This document shows, one piece after another, positions 19,001 to 27,336 of a stretch of 64,000 bases of DNA. The position numbers were made by a program, and so were the translations under genes. A model generated the notes under the pieces. The model saw only the letters and a program-made list of their open reading frames with translations. It searched no databases and was not told where the DNA came from. Positions within the stretch are counted from its first letter, which is position 1. Each line of letters starts with the position of its first letter. The stretch comes from Paenibacillus glycanilyticus (GTDB taxonomy: Bacteria > Bacillota > Bacilli > Paenibacillales > Paenibacillaceae), in contig NZ_JAMBNP010000002.1 of the NCBI RefSeq assembly GCF_023715145.1, positions 841,440-905,439 on the forward strand. Direction: 5' to 3'.

Positions 19001-19520
19001 CGGTATCGATATCAACCGACCAGGTATCACCGCTGTTCTTGTTGGCTGAAATATAAATTCCGTCGGATGCCAGATAGGTATCCGTTGAGGTAAGCAGCCA
19101 TACAGAACGGTATATGCCCGCGCCAGAGTACCAGCGGGAGTTAGGAGATTGATGAATGACCTGGACAAGGATTTCATTATCGCCGGCTGCTAGATAGGAT
19201 GTCATATCAATCTCAAAGGTGGAGTAGCCGTTTTTCCAAGCACCGGCAGCACGACCGTTCACGTAGATCGTCGAGTTCATGTAAACGCCTTCAAATCGCA
19301 GCGCAATTCGAGTGTTCGAGTTAAGCTCGGCAACTTTAATCGTTTTGCGGTACCAGCCTACGCTGTTCTCATAAAGGTTGTTGGAATCATAGATTAGCCA
19401 ATCATGCGGCAGGGTTACGGGCGACCAATCAACAGGATCTTCTATAATGGAATCGAGCTCCGTACCAAGCGGATGCTTGGAGAAATACCAGTCATTATTG
19501 AGCTTTTGTTTCTTGCTCAT
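16044..19520 (-). CDS. Glycoside hydrolase family 2 enzyme (beta-galactosidase-like), large
   Basis: A 1158-residue cytoplasmic-looking glycosidase (no signal peptide). Order: sugar-binding jelly roll (about 1-165, with LPHDWLIYD and NGYSTFEIDMTSYL), Ig-like domain, GH2 TIM barrel (about 265-560) with GVCQHHDLGSLGAA, then DUF4982/Ig-like modules with invasin-like SALDQDGLRVANASN, and further beta-rich C-terminal domains. Acid/base E387 in WSIGNEI and nucleophile E466 in IYGSETCST are present and correctly spaced for retaining GH2. The barrel plus DUF4982 layout is typical of beta-galactosidases; activity on galactosides versus another sugar is inference. AAGGAG precedes ATG 19520. No transporter or regulator is adjacent, so it is a single-gene unit. 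Confidence 0.88.
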   Translation of the reverse strand: MSKKQKLNNDWYFSKHPLGTELDSIIEDPVDWSPVTLPHDWLIYDSNNLYENSVGWYRKTIKVAELNSNTRIALRFEGVYMNSTIYVNGRAAGAWKNGYSTFEIDMTSYLAAGDNEILVQVIHQSPNSRWYSGAGIYRSVWLLTSTDTYLASDGIYISANKNSGDTWSVDIDTEVVFSQGGPSSEYKLRHTILDSSAAAIGQTEAIVQSEHGTTVTFNQVLAVPHPLLWDIEQPNCYKLQTELIRGGEVIDREQQTFGFRTFDFDAEKGFFLNGRHVKLQGVCQHHDLGSLGAAVNKTALRRQIALLQEMGVNAIRTAHNMPAVELMELADEMGVLIVSEAYDMWERSKTPYDFARFYEDWWERDIASWVRRDRNHPSMLMWSIGNEIYDTHADERGQILTARLRDKVHDHDPKRNAVVTIGSNYMPWENAQKCAELVKFAGYNYGDKYYRQHHEEHPDWFIYGSETCSTVQSRGIYHFPLAQSVLADDDEQCSSLGNSSTSWGARSTEACIIADRDSAFSLGQFLWTGFDYIGEPTPYHTKNSYFGQIDTAGFKKDAFYIYQAEWTDYIARPMVHIFPYWDFSEGQLIDVRVCSNAPRIELFFNDNSLGTYDIDHAHGQQLLGEWQIPYAKGVLRAVAYDESGKAIATDIQSSFGDAAVVHLSPDKTTFTADGSDLIFIEISALDQDGLRVANASNRIHVTVEGPGRLVGLDNGDSTDYDSYKGTNRRLFSGKLLAVIAPTLESGAIIVRGLSKGLTTGEVTLTSVPPAPAATGDEYTLYSYAPRQAAFATAAASPVSDEIPVRKLEIICPEGHALSSDNRSVPVQVVIHPSNATYQEVEWRVTNAAGVDANIASLQAAGHQAQVSALSDGDFYIRCATRNGSDNIQQYSLMEFRIDGIGQAFLNPYEFVSAGYHSENSRNLTNGNERGVATSRDEESWICFEPIDFGSYGTDEITLPIFSLDSERFTIAVWEGVPGEPTASLLTQLTYQKPTKWNVYQEETYRLPRRLKGITSLSFVLQRKIHLKGFQFKKAIRAFEHLEALENNQIYGDTYTLTGTAIENIGNNVSLVFRDMDFGVTGTSKLVICGQSPIDNNTIHVLFSGPDGDAKQLVEFAYSEDYCDREYALERITGLRTVTFIFLPGSQFNFKSFRFYPES

Positions 19521-19756
19521 GGGAGAACTCCTTTCGGTCTTGGGATTCTAATTCGATAGTGGCATTCGATGATCTGGAGCGCAATGAAAAACAAAAAGAA
19601 GTAATATATTTGAAGGAAGTCATTTAATTCTCAAAGTAAATTTCAAGCAGATGATAGAATGGTATAATACTTAATGTTGCTTTAAAATTAATCAATAAGC
19701 CCCATTTTTGTATAACTATTGGAAGAACTCCGATGACAGAAGGGGAGATGAGAAAT

Positions 19757-19963
19757 ATGACTTCCATTCGATTGCTCTTATTGCATGCGAAAATTGCCCA
19801 GCAGGTTGTGGCTGTGCTCACAAGCGACGGGAAATGGTGGAGCGGGAAGGTTGAGAAGATTGAGGATTACCATGTGCAGCTGCGACTGGAGACGAACATC
19901 CTGATTCATGTGCCTATCGCCGTGATCGAGGAAGTAAGCAATCCCAAGCAGGCCAGCCGTTAA
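19757..19963 (+). CDS. Small conserved-looking beta-barrel protein, unknown function
   Basis: A 68-residue protein, MTSIRLLLLHAKIAQQVVAV at the start, then an alternating-strand pattern (VLTSDGKWWSGKVEKIEDY, VQLRLETNILIHVPIAVIEE) of the sort found in small SH3- or Sm-like barrels. I do not assign a function. ATG 19757 is preferred over ATG 19733 because GGGGAG (19742-19747) is correctly placed for it. A TATAAT at 19663-19668 with a weak TTTCAA 16 bp upstream may be the promoter. It sits in a divergent region opposite the GH2 gene. Confidence 0.6.
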   Translation: MTSIRLLLLHAKIAQQVVAVLTSDGKWWSGKVEKIEDYHVQLRLETNILIHVPIAVIEEVSNPKQASR

Positions 19964-20034
19964 TATTGTGCATGAAATGTCGGATAGGCAGGATCGGCTT
20001 TTGTTAATCTAGTGCTGAGGAAAGGAGGTAAGCG

Positions 20035-20910
20035 ATGAATACGCTGGACAGCATGAATAAGGCCCTGAAGTATATCGAGGATCATCTGGCCGAGGAGATA
20101 GATCTCAAGGAAGCGGCTAAACGGGCGCACTGCTCGGAATATCATTTTTCACGGATGTTTTCTTTCCTGGCGGGAGTCACATTATCGGAGTATATCAGGC
20201 GCAGACGGTTAACGCTGGCGGCCTTTGACCTCATGAATTCATCCTCCCGGGTGATCGACGTTGCGGTCAAATATGGTTATTCCTCGGCGGATTCGTTCAA
20301 TAAGGCATTCCAGGGTATTCACGGAATTACGCCGTCCGAGGCGAGGATGCAGGGGCAGCCTTTGAAATCTTTTCCTCGGATGTCCTTTCAATTATCGATA
20401 ACAGGGGGAGACGAGATGAATTACCGGATTGAAGAGAAGGAAGCCTTCAGCGTTGTTGGCTTGATGAAGCGGGTGCCCATTGTATTTGAAGGAGTGAATC
20501 CCGAGATTGCCGCAATGTGGCAAAGTCTGAACGTAGAACGGATTAATAAGCTGAAGGCCTTGTCCAATGTAACCCCGAAGGGATTGTTAAGCGCATCGGT
20601 TAACTTCTCGGAAGGGCGCATGGAGGAAAAAGGGGAGCTTGATCATTATATCGGTGTTGCAACGACCGCGGCTTGTCCCGAGGAATTAAGCGAATTGAAG
20701 GTTGCGTCGGGAACCTGGGCTGTATTCGAAGCAGTAGGTCCGTTCCCGGCGACATTGCAAAACGTGTGGGGACGTATATATTCGGAATGGTTCCCTTCCT
20801 CGAATTATGAGGCGGCAGAAGGGCCTGAGATGTTGTGGAACGAACACAAGGACATTACGTCACCGACGTACCGAAGCGAGATCTGGATACCTGTTAAGCA
20901 AAAAGGATAG
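20035..20910 (+). CDS. AraC family regulator with GyrI-like effector domain
   Basis: A 291-residue transcription factor with the DNA-binding part first: two helix-turn-helix motifs in residues 1-105 ([20 protein letters not shown] and [20 protein letters not shown], ending GITPSEAR). The C-terminal half (about 125-290) is a GyrI/Rob-like small-molecule-binding domain ([48 protein letters not shown]). Such proteins respond to hydrophobic drugs or metabolites. GGAAAGGAGG is close upstream of the ATG. The next gene is a VOC protein beyond a terminator-like hairpin; whether it is a target is not shown. Confidence 0.9.
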   Translation: MNTLDSMNKALKYIEDHLAEEIDLKEAAKRAHCSEYHFSRMFSFLAGVTLSEYIRRRRLTLAAFDLMNSSSRVIDVAVKYGYSSADSFNKAFQGIHGITPSEARMQGQPLKSFPRMSFQLSITGGDEMNYRIEEKEAFSVVGLMKRVPIVFEGVNPEIAAMWQSLNVERINKLKALSNVTPKGLLSASVNFSEGRMEEKGELDHYIGVATTAACPEELSELKVASGTWAVFEAVGPFPATLQNVWGRIYSEWFPSSNYEAAEGPEMLWNEHKDITSPTYRSEIWIPVKQKG

Positions 20911-20919
20911 ATCATGGAG

Positions 20920-20951
20920 AAAAGAAGGGGATCAATCCTCTTCTTTTTTCT
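20920..20951 (+). terminator. Terminator of the AraC/GyrI gene
   Basis: An imperfect stem (AAAAGAAGGGGA 20920-20931 pairing with TCCTCTTCTTTT 20936-20947, one mismatch), loop TCAA, then a T-rich tract. Confidence 0.75.
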
Positions 20952-21020
20952 TTACACGGGAACATATGTTTGCTAATCTGGTATTGGGTGTTATTTCCAT
21001 ATCTAGGGAGTGAACAAGCA

Positions 21021-21401
21021 ATGAATAAGGCAAAGATCGAGAATTCACTTACTGTCTTGCTGGTATCGGATTTAGCTAAATCTCAAAGATATTATGAGGA
21101 AGCATTGGGCTGCGAGGTGAATGAGTACTGGGTCGTTCGGGATGATTTTGGCTTGGGATTTAAGCTTATTCAAGCGGAAAATAAACAGGATGTCAGGCCT
21201 AACAAGGGAGCTTGGAATACTTACGCTTACGTGCAAACCCAGCAGGATCTGGATGTGTTGTATGCGGAATTGCAGGCTAACGGGGCGGACATTGCCGCAG
21301 AGCCTGTTGTTACCGAACATGAATGGGGAGTATGGAAGGAGTTCTCGGTGCAGGATCCGGACGGTTATATCATCGGGTTTGGCTCCGGCAATAAGAAATA
21401 G
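21021..21401 (+). CDS. VOC family protein (fosfomycin/bleomycin-resistance-like fold)
   Basis: A 126-residue VOC protein with LTVLLVSDLAKSQRYYEEAL at the N-terminus and EFSVQDPDGYIIGFG at the C-terminus, where E of EF and the DPDG turn match the usual second metal module. The substrate is unknown; the resemblance to antibiotic-resistance proteins is fold-level only. ATG 21021 has GGGAGTG nine nt upstream; the frame is open 17 codons further but overlaps a likely leader. Lies just after the AraC/GyrI regulator on the same strand. Confidence 0.85.
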   Translation: MNKAKIENSLTVLLVSDLAKSQRYYEEALGCEVNEYWVVRDDFGLGFKLIQAENKQDVRPNKGAWNTYAYVQTQQDLDVLYAELQANGADIAAEPVVTEHEWGVWKEFSVQDPDGYIIGFGSGNKK

Positions 21402-21415
21402 CTGTAACAGGGAAG

Positions 21416-21444
21416 AACGGATGGGGCGAGAGGCTCCATCCGTT
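21416..21444. terminator. Stem-loop between converging VOC and GH18 genes
   Basis: AACGGATGG (21416-21424) pairs perfectly with CCATCCGTT (21436-21444). Neither side has a clear T run (TCTATGC on plus, CTTCCC on minus), so the termination role is inferred from position, 15 bp after the VOC stop. Confidence 0.45.
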
Positions 21445-21459
21445 CTATGCTTATAGCAG

Positions 21460-21498
21460 CAATCCCCGGCTCTCGCAATCGGCGATAGCCGGGGATTG
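21460..21498. terminator. Second stem-loop downstream of the GH18 gene
   Basis: A perfect 12-bp stem (CAATCCCCGGCT 21460-21471 with AGCCGGGGATTG 21487-21498) just beyond the GH18 stop codon (21504). There is no good T run on either strand; it may act as a barrier or mRNA 3'-end stabiliser. Confidence 0.5.
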
Positions 21499-21503
21499 TG
21501 AGG

Positions 21504-23435
21504 TTAACCCTGCTTCAAACGAAGCATCATCGTCCAGAGATCGGAGGTCTCATAGCCGAGCCGCCAAGCGGCAACGCCGGCGAGGTCATATTTTTTCGCA
21601 AGGTTGATACGCGCTTGCACGGTGTTTGCATTCTCTGCCCAGAATACGTAGGTGAAGCCATCCTTCACGTATTTGTATTTGGTTTGGCCCGGAGTGGCCG
21701 GGTCAGAGACGCCAACGGCATTCGTATCAGCGATCAGTTGAGGAATCGCGCTCATCAGGACGGCACGGTTGCTGACGAGATTGCCCGATCCGTCTATTTT
21801 CCATTCCCGTACATAGAACGGGATACCGAGCATAAGCTTGCTGCGCGGTACGCCGTAAGCGAGGAATTGCTGAACGCCTTTTTCCACCCACGGCAGGCTG
21901 GCCACGGAGCCCGCGGTCGAGCTTCCGCTCCAATGCTCGTCATACGCCATAATGATGATGGTATCGACCGCTTTAGCAAGAGAGGCATGGTCGTAGGCGG
22001 TCAGATGATCCCAAGCCACATCGCCGCGAGGCAGGTCAATGGATACCTTCAACCCTTTGGCATGCGCTGCTTTCGAGAATGCCGTTACAAAGGCGGTATA
22101 TTCATCCCGGTCTGTGCCGGCGATTTCTTCAAAGTCAATATTAACTCCGTATACGCCAAGAGCGGCAAGCTTGGCAACGAGACTTGAGATGAACAGCTGC
22201 TGCGCTTTCGAATCCGCAAGAAAAGCGGTTGTCATCTGCTTATCGAAGTCGTTGGACACAAGCGGCATCACTTGAATGCCTTGCGACTTCAGAGTGGTCA
22301 CGATAGACGGATCTGACAGATCCGTTAATGCCCCGCTGCTGTCCTTAAGCTCGAACCAGGAAGGCGAATCAATGGATAAGCCTTGCGTGTTCGCTGTCTG
22401 GCTCAGTATCGTCTGGCTGTTGGACGAACCGTTCCACGCCAGATAGACAAGGCTCTTTGAATTGCTCCATAATTTACGGCCATCTGCGTTCATGACATAG
22501 CTGTTGGAGAATCCTTTTGCATAAGCGACGGCCGATGACCGGGTGAAGAAGGATTTCAGCTTGCTGTCTCCTTGATAGACCGACAGATAGGGAACGCTGG
22601 TCCACCAGGTTGCTCCGTCACGCTTGACCTCGGAATTGCCGAAATATTTGGCGTATTGCAAGGCCGGCTGCAGAGCAACAAAGGATTTAATCGTTTTCCC
22701 GCTTTGCTGCACGTCATAGGTCGGCACATTCGAGTGCACAACCAGGCCGGAAGCATTATTGACGACGGTGCTGCCCGGAACAGCCGCGGCTGCTTTTATG
22801 GCATCGTACAGAAAAGCATACGTTTTTGTCCCTTCAACCTGGACGTTATCTACCTTAATGGAGTAGATAGCGCTGCCGCTGCGTAATTTTTTCTCCGTTG
22901 CTTCCGTCATGTTGTCCCAAATCCAGCTGTTTGAGCCGAGTTCGATAATGTGGGAATTCGTCCAGCGCTTTGCTTCCTGCTTAGCTGCATCCAGGGTCGT
23001 AAAGCCCCAGCTTGCGTTCGTTTTGTCGCCTTGATAGAGCTGATAGTTCGGATAGGATTGATAAATCCAGCCCGGGCTTTCCAGGTCCCGGATATGTACG
23101 CCTTTCATCTTCTTGGCTGCGGCCAATGCCTCGTTGTACGTACGGTACTCCCATTTCATGCTGGAAGCTCCGCCTTGATAAATCTTGTACTTGGGAAAGT
23201 TGTCCCAAACCCACGCACGGCCCGTAATCGCTTCCACGTGACTGTACTCAAAACTTGACGCGTAAGCAATCGCCTGTTTATCGGTAGCAAATTCACGCAA
23301 TGCACGATCGTTCTGATAGACGCGATACTTGGTCATTGTGCCGGAAACCGGGCTAGCTGCCATGCTGATCGCAGATGCACCAATCACTTGGGCAACGAAC
23401 AGAAGCAGAATTGCCGCCGATAGTTTTTTGAACAT
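21504..23435 (-). CDS. Secreted GH18 glycosidase with six N-terminal repeats
   Basis: A 643-residue exported protein. Signal peptide at 1-27 (LSAAILLLFVAQVIGASA, cleavage near SMAAS). Residues 36-327 comprise six imperfect 44-49-residue repeats, each opening with an aromatic-x-V/I/L-Y-Q-type strand (KYRVYQ, KYKIYQ, NYQLYQ, IYSIKV, TYDVQQ, YLSVYQ), with a central helix (A-x-x-Y-A) and a closing W-x-W or similar. Residues 328-643 are a GH18 barrel of the YaaH/YdhD type with GVYGVNIDFEE (D434, E436 catalytic), IIIMAYDEHWSG, and GVAAWRLGYE. Related enzymes cleave spore-cortex or cell-wall glycans or chitin. AGAGGAG precedes the ATG. Single gene. Confidence 0.87.
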   Translation of the reverse strand: MFKKLSAAILLLFVAQVIGASAISMAASPVSGTMTKYRVYQNDRALREFATDKQAIAYASSFEYSHVEAITGRAWVWDNFPKYKIYQGGASSMKWEYRTYNEALAAAKKMKGVHIRDLESPGWIYQSYPNYQLYQGDKTNASWGFTTLDAAKQEAKRWTNSHIIELGSNSWIWDNMTEATEKKLRSGSAIYSIKVDNVQVEGTKTYAFLYDAIKAAAAVPGSTVVNNASGLVVHSNVPTYDVQQSGKTIKSFVALQPALQYAKYFGNSEVKRDGATWWTSVPYLSVYQGDSKLKSFFTRSSAVAYAKGFSNSYVMNADGRKLWSNSKSLVYLAWNGSSNSQTILSQTANTQGLSIDSPSWFELKDSSGALTDLSDPSIVTTLKSQGIQVMPLVSNDFDKQMTTAFLADSKAQQLFISSLVAKLAALGVYGVNIDFEEIAGTDRDEYTAFVTAFSKAAHAKGLKVSIDLPRGDVAWDHLTAYDHASLAKAVDTIIIMAYDEHWSGSSTAGSVASLPWVEKGVQQFLAYGVPRSKLMLGIPFYVREWKIDGSGNLVSNRAVLMSAIPQLIADTNAVGVSDPATPGQTKYKYVKDGFTYVFWAENANTVQARINLAKKYDLAGVAAWRLGYETSDLWTMMLRLKQG

Positions 23436-23625
23436 GCTCCTCTATCACACTCCTCTCAAATTCTATTAATTAGACGCAATTGAGAGGGATAGGTTGCGAT
23501 TATTTTCAGCTGGCTTTCAGGTGTAAATTATGGGAATAAATCATTGGGCCCGATTCAGATGGATAAAAGAGGTGGAAAAGAATAACAATAAGGGCATGCA
23601 GGAAAAAGCTGGATGAGGTGATGGG

Positions 23626-24336
23626 ATGGCACAGCTGTTCGAGCGGCTGAATCTGAAGGAATGGCTGGACGGAGATGGCGTGGAGCCTTTGGAGCTTGAG
23701 AAGAGCCTGCGGGAAGTATGGGGCGTTAACCGGTATTTAGGCGGTAATCCGGCCTTGTTTGTTCATCTGCAGAGGATGATGCGAAAGCTTGCGCCAAGCG
23801 AGCCTATCCGAGTATTGGATGTAGCGACCGGTCTTGCGGATTTGCCGGTTGCTTTTATAGATTGGTGCAAAAAAAGAGGCAGGGACGTCTCGCTGGTGGC
23901 CGTGGACAACCATCCGCAAATCGTACAGCTGGCCGCCCGGCGGACGGATAAGTATCCTTCGATTGAGGTTATGCTTGCGGACGGCACGGCGCTGCCTTTC
24001 GAAGACCAAAGCTTTGATCTTGCCTTCTGCAATCTCGCGCTGCATCATCTGGACGAAGAGTCTGCGGTGAAGCTGCTGTCCGAAATGGCCCGAGTGACCC
24101 GTACGGGCTGGGTCGTAACCGATCTCGAGCGGCATCGGCTAGCTTATCTGTCGGCCAAGCTGCTGGCGAGGTTCGTATGGAAGAGCCCGGTAACCAGGCA
24201 TGACGGACCGCTCTCGGTTCAGCGCTCCTTTACGCCGCAGGAAGCAAGGCAGCTGGTTGCGCGGGCGGGAGTAAATGCTGCCGTGCATAAGCATTTTCCA
24301 TTCCGTCTTGCCGTGGTGGGTCATGAACGGGTATGA
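23626..24336 (+). CDS. Class I SAM-dependent methyltransferase of the ketosynthase operon
   Basis: A 236-residue methyltransferase: SAM motif VLDVATGLADLP (near residues 63-74), VAVDNHP for motif II, DGTALPFEDQSFDLAFCNLALHHL for the UbiE-like motif. The remaining domain (about 165-236) covers the substrate. First of four genes with overlapping or adjacent ends (14-nt overlap with the FAD gene), so it is part of one transcript. It probably methylates the product or an intermediate of that pathway; whether on O or C is not readable. GAGGTGATGGG precedes the ATG. Confidence 0.85.
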   Translation: MAQLFERLNLKEWLDGDGVEPLELEKSLREVWGVNRYLGGNPALFVHLQRMMRKLAPSEPIRVLDVATGLADLPVAFIDWCKKRGRDVSLVAVDNHPQIVQLAARRTDKYPSIEVMLADGTALPFEDQSFDLAFCNLALHHLDEESAVKLLSEMARVTRTGWVVTDLERHRLAYLSAKLLARFVWKSPVTRHDGPLSVQRSFTPQEARQLVARAGVNAAVHKHFPFRLAVVGHERV

Positions 24337-25510
24337 CGTCATTGTGGTGGGAGCGGGACCGTCCGGAAGCGCTCTGGCCAAGCTGCTTGCCGCAAGCGGG
24401 GTGCGCGTATTGATGCTTGATGCAGAAGCATTCCCGCGGCGGAAGCCATGCGGGGAATCTCTAAATCCGGGCGCTGTAGCCGCACTTGGCAGAATTATGG
24501 GACATCCGCATGCGGAGGAAAGCTTTGATTTCCCGCATAGTCCCATAGAAGGCTGGAGAGTTATTAGCGGGCGAGCTTCTCTGGAAGCCGCTTATCCGGC
24601 AGGGCAATACGGAGTTGGCTGCCGAAGGGAAAGAGTCGATCAATGGCTGGTTGAACATGCGGTCAGAGCGGGTGCGGCATTTGAGCAGCGTACCCGCGTT
24701 GAACGTCTGATCTGGGAAGGGGAACGTGTAGCCGGCGTGATTGCACGCTCTCCGGAAGGCAGGCCGATATCCCTTCGTGCTTCAATCGTTGCAGGCAGCG
24801 ACGGGCTGCGGTCGGTTGTCGCTAGACATGCCAAGGTGAACCGTTACGGCTCCCTTCGCAAAGCCGCATTCACGACGCGCTTAAACGGCGTGAGCGGGTT
24901 AACCGGAAGAGTCGAGCTGTTCACGCCCGGGGGCGGCAAGGTGATTGGCCTCGCTCCGATCGGCGGCGGACAGGCGAATATGACGGTTGCCCTAAGCCAT
25001 GCTCATGAGGCGGCGCTGGCAGGCAAAGACCGCTCCGGTTATGTCCTTAGGGAAGCCAGAGCTGTCCCGGAGCTGATGGAACGGCTGCGGGAGGCTGAGA
25101 TCGAAGGGGATATCATGGCATGTGGTCCGTTTGACCGGCCGGTATTGCCGCATGATATAGCAGGAATGGTGCTGCTTGGGGATGCCGCGGGTTATTACGA
25201 TCCCTTAACCGGACAAGGGATTTACCGTGCGCTTCGAAGCGCGGAGCTTGCGGCACCTGCCATCGTAGAGACGCTTCGGACGCGAAGCCCGGATCCGATC
25301 CGGCGGTATGGAAGCGCTCGTCAGGAGGAGTTTGCAACGGGCACCAGACTGCAGCACATCATAGAACGGATAAGCAGGCAGCCGCTGCTCTGGCGGACCG
25401 CGCTCCGAATGATTGGCGCTTCTTCGCTGCTGACTAACAAGCTTGCCATAGTGATTGGAGATTGTCCGAAGGAGGCGAAAACATGTATACCCGTAATGAA
25501 ATCACCATAA
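24323..25510 (+). CDS. FAD-dependent oxidoreductase (geranylgeranyl reductase/FixC-like)
   Basis: A 395-residue flavoprotein. The Rossmann GxGxxG is YDVIVVGAGPSGSALAKLL (G10-G15); RRKPCGESLNPGAV is the K-x-C-G element of the geranylgeranyl-reductase family; GDAAGYYDPLTGQGI is the second FAD motif. Members reduce isoprenoid or polyene double bonds, or hydroxylate aromatics. ATG 24323 overlaps the methyltransferase by 14 nt and gives the standard N-terminus; longer starts upstream lie in the methyltransferase gene. It overlaps the SRPBCC gene by 28 nt. The final part, about 330-395, is helical. Confidence 0.85.
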   Translation: MNGYDVIVVGAGPSGSALAKLLAASGVRVLMLDAEAFPRRKPCGESLNPGAVAALGRIMGHPHAEESFDFPHSPIEGWRVISGRASLEAAYPAGQYGVGCRRERVDQWLVEHAVRAGAAFEQRTRVERLIWEGERVAGVIARSPEGRPISLRASIVAGSDGLRSVVARHAKVNRYGSLRKAAFTTRLNGVSGLTGRVELFTPGGGKVIGLAPIGGGQANMTVALSHAHEAALAGKDRSGYVLREARAVPELMERLREAEIEGDIMACGPFDRPVLPHDIAGMVLLGDAAGYYDPLTGQGIYRALRSAELAAPAIVETLRTRSPDPIRRYGSARQEEFATGTRLQHIIERISRQPLLWRTALRMIGASSLLTNKLAIVIGDCPKEAKTCIPVMKSP

Positions 25511-25959
25511 ATTGCGATAAAAACACGGCTTTTCGGTATGCGCGGCAGGTCGAACAATGGCCGGCGCTGCTCCCGCATTACCGAGGCGTTCAATTCGAGC
25601 AGGGCAGCAGCGACCAAGGCGGGCTTGTCATGATGCGGGCGGTAAGACCGTTCAAGCCGTTCAAATGGCCGGTCTGGTGGGTTAGCGAAATGAGGGTGGA
25701 CGATCAGCAATGTTCGGTTTATTACAAGCATGTCCGAGGCGTAACATCGGGGATGGAAGTCGAATGGCAGATCGAACCGCATGGACATGAGAGGCAAGTG
25801 AAGGTGATCATTATTCACCGGTGGCTGCAGCCGCCGTTTGGCAGAAGGCTTGCGTCGGACATGATTGGCGATTTATTCGTCCATGCCATCGCAGACCGGA
25901 CATTGCAAGGGCTGAAAGAGCAGATCGAACTGCAGGATGTACAGAAAGAGGTGGGCTGA
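25483..25959 (+). CDS. SRPBCC/polyketide-cyclase-like protein
   Basis: A 158-residue helix-grip protein: NEITINCDKNTAFRYARQVE (strand then first helix), WPALLPHYRGV (the W-P-x-x-x-P-H-Y typical of coenzyme Q-binding/cyclase START-like proteins), VEWQIEPHGHERQVKVIIIH and a long C-terminal helix ending LKEQIELQDVQKE. In type II polyketide systems such proteins fold and cyclise the chain; others bind quinones or lipids. GGAGG sits 9 nt upstream of ATG 25483, inside the FAD gene. One base separates its stop from the ketosynthase start. Confidence 0.8.
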   Translation: MYTRNEITINCDKNTAFRYARQVEQWPALLPHYRGVQFEQGSSDQGGLVMMRAVRPFKPFKWPVWWVSEMRVDDQQCSVYYKHVRGVTSGMEVEWQIEPHGHERQVKVIIIHRWLQPPFGRRLASDMIGDLFVHAIADRTLQGLKEQIELQDVQKEVG

Positions 25960-25960
25960 A

Positions 25961-27193
25961 ATGGCAGAGATCAGAGCAGTAGTAACGGGAATTGGCTGCG
26001 TAACCCCCATTGGCATTGGGGTCGAAGCATTATGGGCTGGCGTGCAGCGCGGGGAAAGCGCCGTCAAACCGATAGACCGGTTTGTTCCGGAAGGACTTCG
26101 AAGCCGGATTGCCGCGCAAATTCCGCATTTTGACGCAACCGCATTCTTGGACAAGAAGCGAGCGCACCGGATGGACCGTTATTCCCAGCTGGCAGTAGCC
26201 GGAGGCATTATGGCTCTGCGCGATGCCGGACTGGACGCGGGAGATCTGGAGACGGAGCGGGCCGGCGTCTTTATGGGATCGGCTCTTGGCGGAATTGCCT
26301 TCGCCGAGGAGCAATGCGGTCAGTTCATGCAAGGCGGCTTCCGTTCCGTGTCTCCAACGCTTGGCTTCTCCGTATTTGGCGGAGCAGCCTCCTGCAATCT
26401 GGCGATGGAGTTTGGATTTACCGGACCCAATGAAACCAATTCGATGTCCTGCGGTTCCGGTGCGGTTGCTATTGGACGGGCCCTCCAAGCGATCCGGCGG
26501 GGTGAAGCCGATGTGGTTATGGCAGGGGGATCGGAAGCCCCATTAGCCCCGTTATCCTTCGGTGCGTTCGATATGCTGCGCGCGATGTCGACCCGGAATG
26601 AGGAGCCGTCAAGCGCCAGCAGGCCGTTCGACCGGAACCGTGACGGCTTTGTAATGGGAGAAGGCTCGGCCATACTTGTCATAGAAGCCGAGCATCATGC
26701 GCGTGCCCGCGGAGCCCGAATTTATGGCGAGCTGGCAGGGTTTGGACTAACGAATGACGCGCATCACATGAGCGTGCCTCTGCCATCCGGGGAACAAGCG
26801 GCACGGGCGCTGAAGCTGGCTCTCTCGAGCGCGGACATGTCACCCGACGATGTGGCATACGTGAATGCGCACGGATCTTCAACGCTGCTTAATGATGTGA
26901 CCGAATCCAAAGTGATTCGAAGCGTATTTGGCAGCCGTCCGGTTGCGGTCAGCGGTACGAAAGGGCTGTATGGGCATCCCCTCGGGGCGTCCGGCGCCAT
27001 CGAAGCCGCCATTACGCTCTTATCCCTGAATAACGGATGGCTGCCGCCTACAACGAATTTGAACGAACCGGATCCTGCGGCGGAGATTGATCTGGTCTCC
27101 CGGCAAGCAAGAGAGGTTAAGGCAGAAGCAGCCGTTTCGAATTCATATGGCTTTGGCGGAGTTAATGCCGTGTTGGCATTCCGCAAGGCTTAA
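25961..27193 (+). CDS. Beta-ketoacyl-ACP synthase (FabF-like ketosynthase)
   Basis: A 410-residue condensing enzyme. The FabF-type triad is intact: C164 in NSMSCGSGAVAIG, H304 in VNAHGSST, H339 in GTKGLYGHPLGASG; SNSYGFGGVNAVL closes the fold. The sequence around the cysteine (S-C-G-S-G) differs from housekeeping FabF (A-C-A-T-G), which points to a specialised pathway ketosynthase. It needs an acyl carrier protein and an acyl donor, neither of which is in the window. GAGGTGG precedes ATG 25961. Last gene of the operon, with a perfect terminator overlapping its stop. Confidence 0.88.
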   Translation: MAEIRAVVTGIGCVTPIGIGVEALWAGVQRGESAVKPIDRFVPEGLRSRIAAQIPHFDATAFLDKKRAHRMDRYSQLAVAGGIMALRDAGLDAGDLETERAGVFMGSALGGIAFAEEQCGQFMQGGFRSVSPTLGFSVFGGAASCNLAMEFGFTGPNETNSMSCGSGAVAIGRALQAIRRGEADVVMAGGSEAPLAPLSFGAFDMLRAMSTRNEEPSSASRPFDRNRDGFVMGEGSAILVIEAEHHARARGARIYGELAGFGLTNDAHHMSVPLPSGEQAARALKLALSSADMSPDDVAYVNAHGSSTLLNDVTESKVIRSVFGSRPVAVSGTKGLYGHPLGASGAIEAAITLLSLNNGWLPPTTNLNEPDPAAEIDLVSRQAREVKAEAAVSNSYGFGGVNAVLAFRKA

Positions 27194-27241
27194 CGAGAAA
27201 AGGTCATCTCCCCATGAACGGGAGATGACCTTTTCTCGTTA
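27192..27241. terminator. Long perfect hairpin terminator of the ketosynthase operon
   Basis: A 21-bp perfect inverted repeat (27192-27212 with 27220-27240) with a 7-nt loop. The stem contains AAAAGG and CCTTTTCT, giving a T-rich descending arm. The stop codon of the ketosynthase (TAA 27191-27193) enters the stem. Confidence 0.85.
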
Positions 27242-27336
27242 AGCAACTCGTCATCACTTGCCCGGAAACGAATACTGTAATAATAGGAAAGATGGAGTCG
27301 AAGCGGTAAATTCTGATTGGAAAGGCGGGGACCAGC

